A stretch of DNA of 6,709 nucleotides from the NCBI GenBank assembly GCA_021776755.1, contig JAJFFI010000439.1, positions 1 to 6,709 of the forward strand, given 5' to 3'. Within the stretch, counting starts at the first letter, position 1. Each line of letters begins with the position of its first letter. Shown here one piece after another: positions 6,653-6,709 of this stretch. This stretch comes from Alphaproteobacteria bacterium (lineage in GTDB: Bacteria > Pseudomonadota > Alphaproteobacteria > JAJFFI01). The notes below the pieces were generated by a model. The model was given only the letters and a program-made list of their open reading frames with translations. It made no database searches and was not told the DNA's origin. The translations under genes were made by a program, and so were the position numbers.

Positions 6653-6709
6653 CCGGCAGCCCAAGCACGCTGGCAAGCGCATCGACAACCCGGTCGACAT
6701 CGCTCTCGG
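6645..6709 (-). CDS. C-terminal end of a probable sugar aminotransferase (DegT/DnrJ/EryC1, PseC-like)
   Basis: Only the last 20 codons and the TGA (6645-6647) are in the window; the start lies beyond 6709. The tail reads DVDRVVDALASVLG before the stop, matching the usual C-terminal helix of DegT/DnrJ/EryC1 PLP-dependent sugar aminotransferases (pattern: acidic residues, then DxVxxALxxxL). PseC of pseudaminic acid synthesis belongs to this family, and its position directly before an acetyltransferase and a PseG-like gene fits. The identification rests on a short, low-information tail plus context, and no catalytic Lys can be seen. It overlaps the acetyltransferase start by eight bases. Confidence 0.55.
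   Translation of the reverse strand, partial: ESDVDRVVDALASVLGLPDA

Noticed and set aside
6653..6700. A 16-residue N-terminal extension of the acetyltransferase.
   Set aside because: It would sit inside the aminotransferase tail. ATG 6652 gives the eight-base overlap used elsewhere in this operon.

Overview
The window is a GC-rich bacterial segment. All supported genes lie on the minus strand and are transcribed from the right edge (position 6709) towards the left edge (position 1). Composition, use of GTG starts and gene style suggest a proteobacterium, most plausibly an alphaproteobacterium. This is an inference from style only, because there is no rRNA or other marker gene here.

Layout in transcription order: (1) the last 20 codons of a probable PLP-dependent DegT/DnrJ/EryC1 sugar aminotransferase (6645-6709, cut by the window edge); (2) a GNAT N-acetyltransferase (6113-6652); (3) a PseG/SpsG-family nucleotide-sugar hydrolase (5080-6126); (4) a 609-residue unassigned surface-glycan protein with a GT-B-like C-terminal half (3254-5083); (5) a class I SAM-dependent methyltransferase (2566-3261); (6) a metallo-beta-lactamase-fold protein resembling the catalytic half of CMP-sialic acid hydroxylase, CMAH (1286-2569); (7) a glutamine-dependent asparagine-synthase family protein, cut by the left edge (1-1251). 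Six genes in a row are joined by 4-14 base overlaps. Only the last junction (MBL to asparagine synthase) has a gap, of 34 bases. The window therefore looks like the interior of one operon, with no promoter or terminator inside it.

Aminotransferase, then acetyltransferase, then PseG-like hydrolase is the core order of pseudaminic-acid-type nonulosonic acid synthesis: amination of a UDP-4-keto-6-deoxy sugar, N-acetylation, then removal of UDP. The downstream genes (methyltransferase, CMAH-like MBL protein, asparagine-synthase-like amidotransferase, GT-like protein) look like a cassette that decorates or transfers the sugar for flagellin glycosylation, O-antigen or capsule. The least conventional parts are the CMAH-like protein without a Rieske domain, the PseG homologue that departs from several family motifs, and the 609-residue protein of unknown function. 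There is no intergenic stretch longer than 34 bases.
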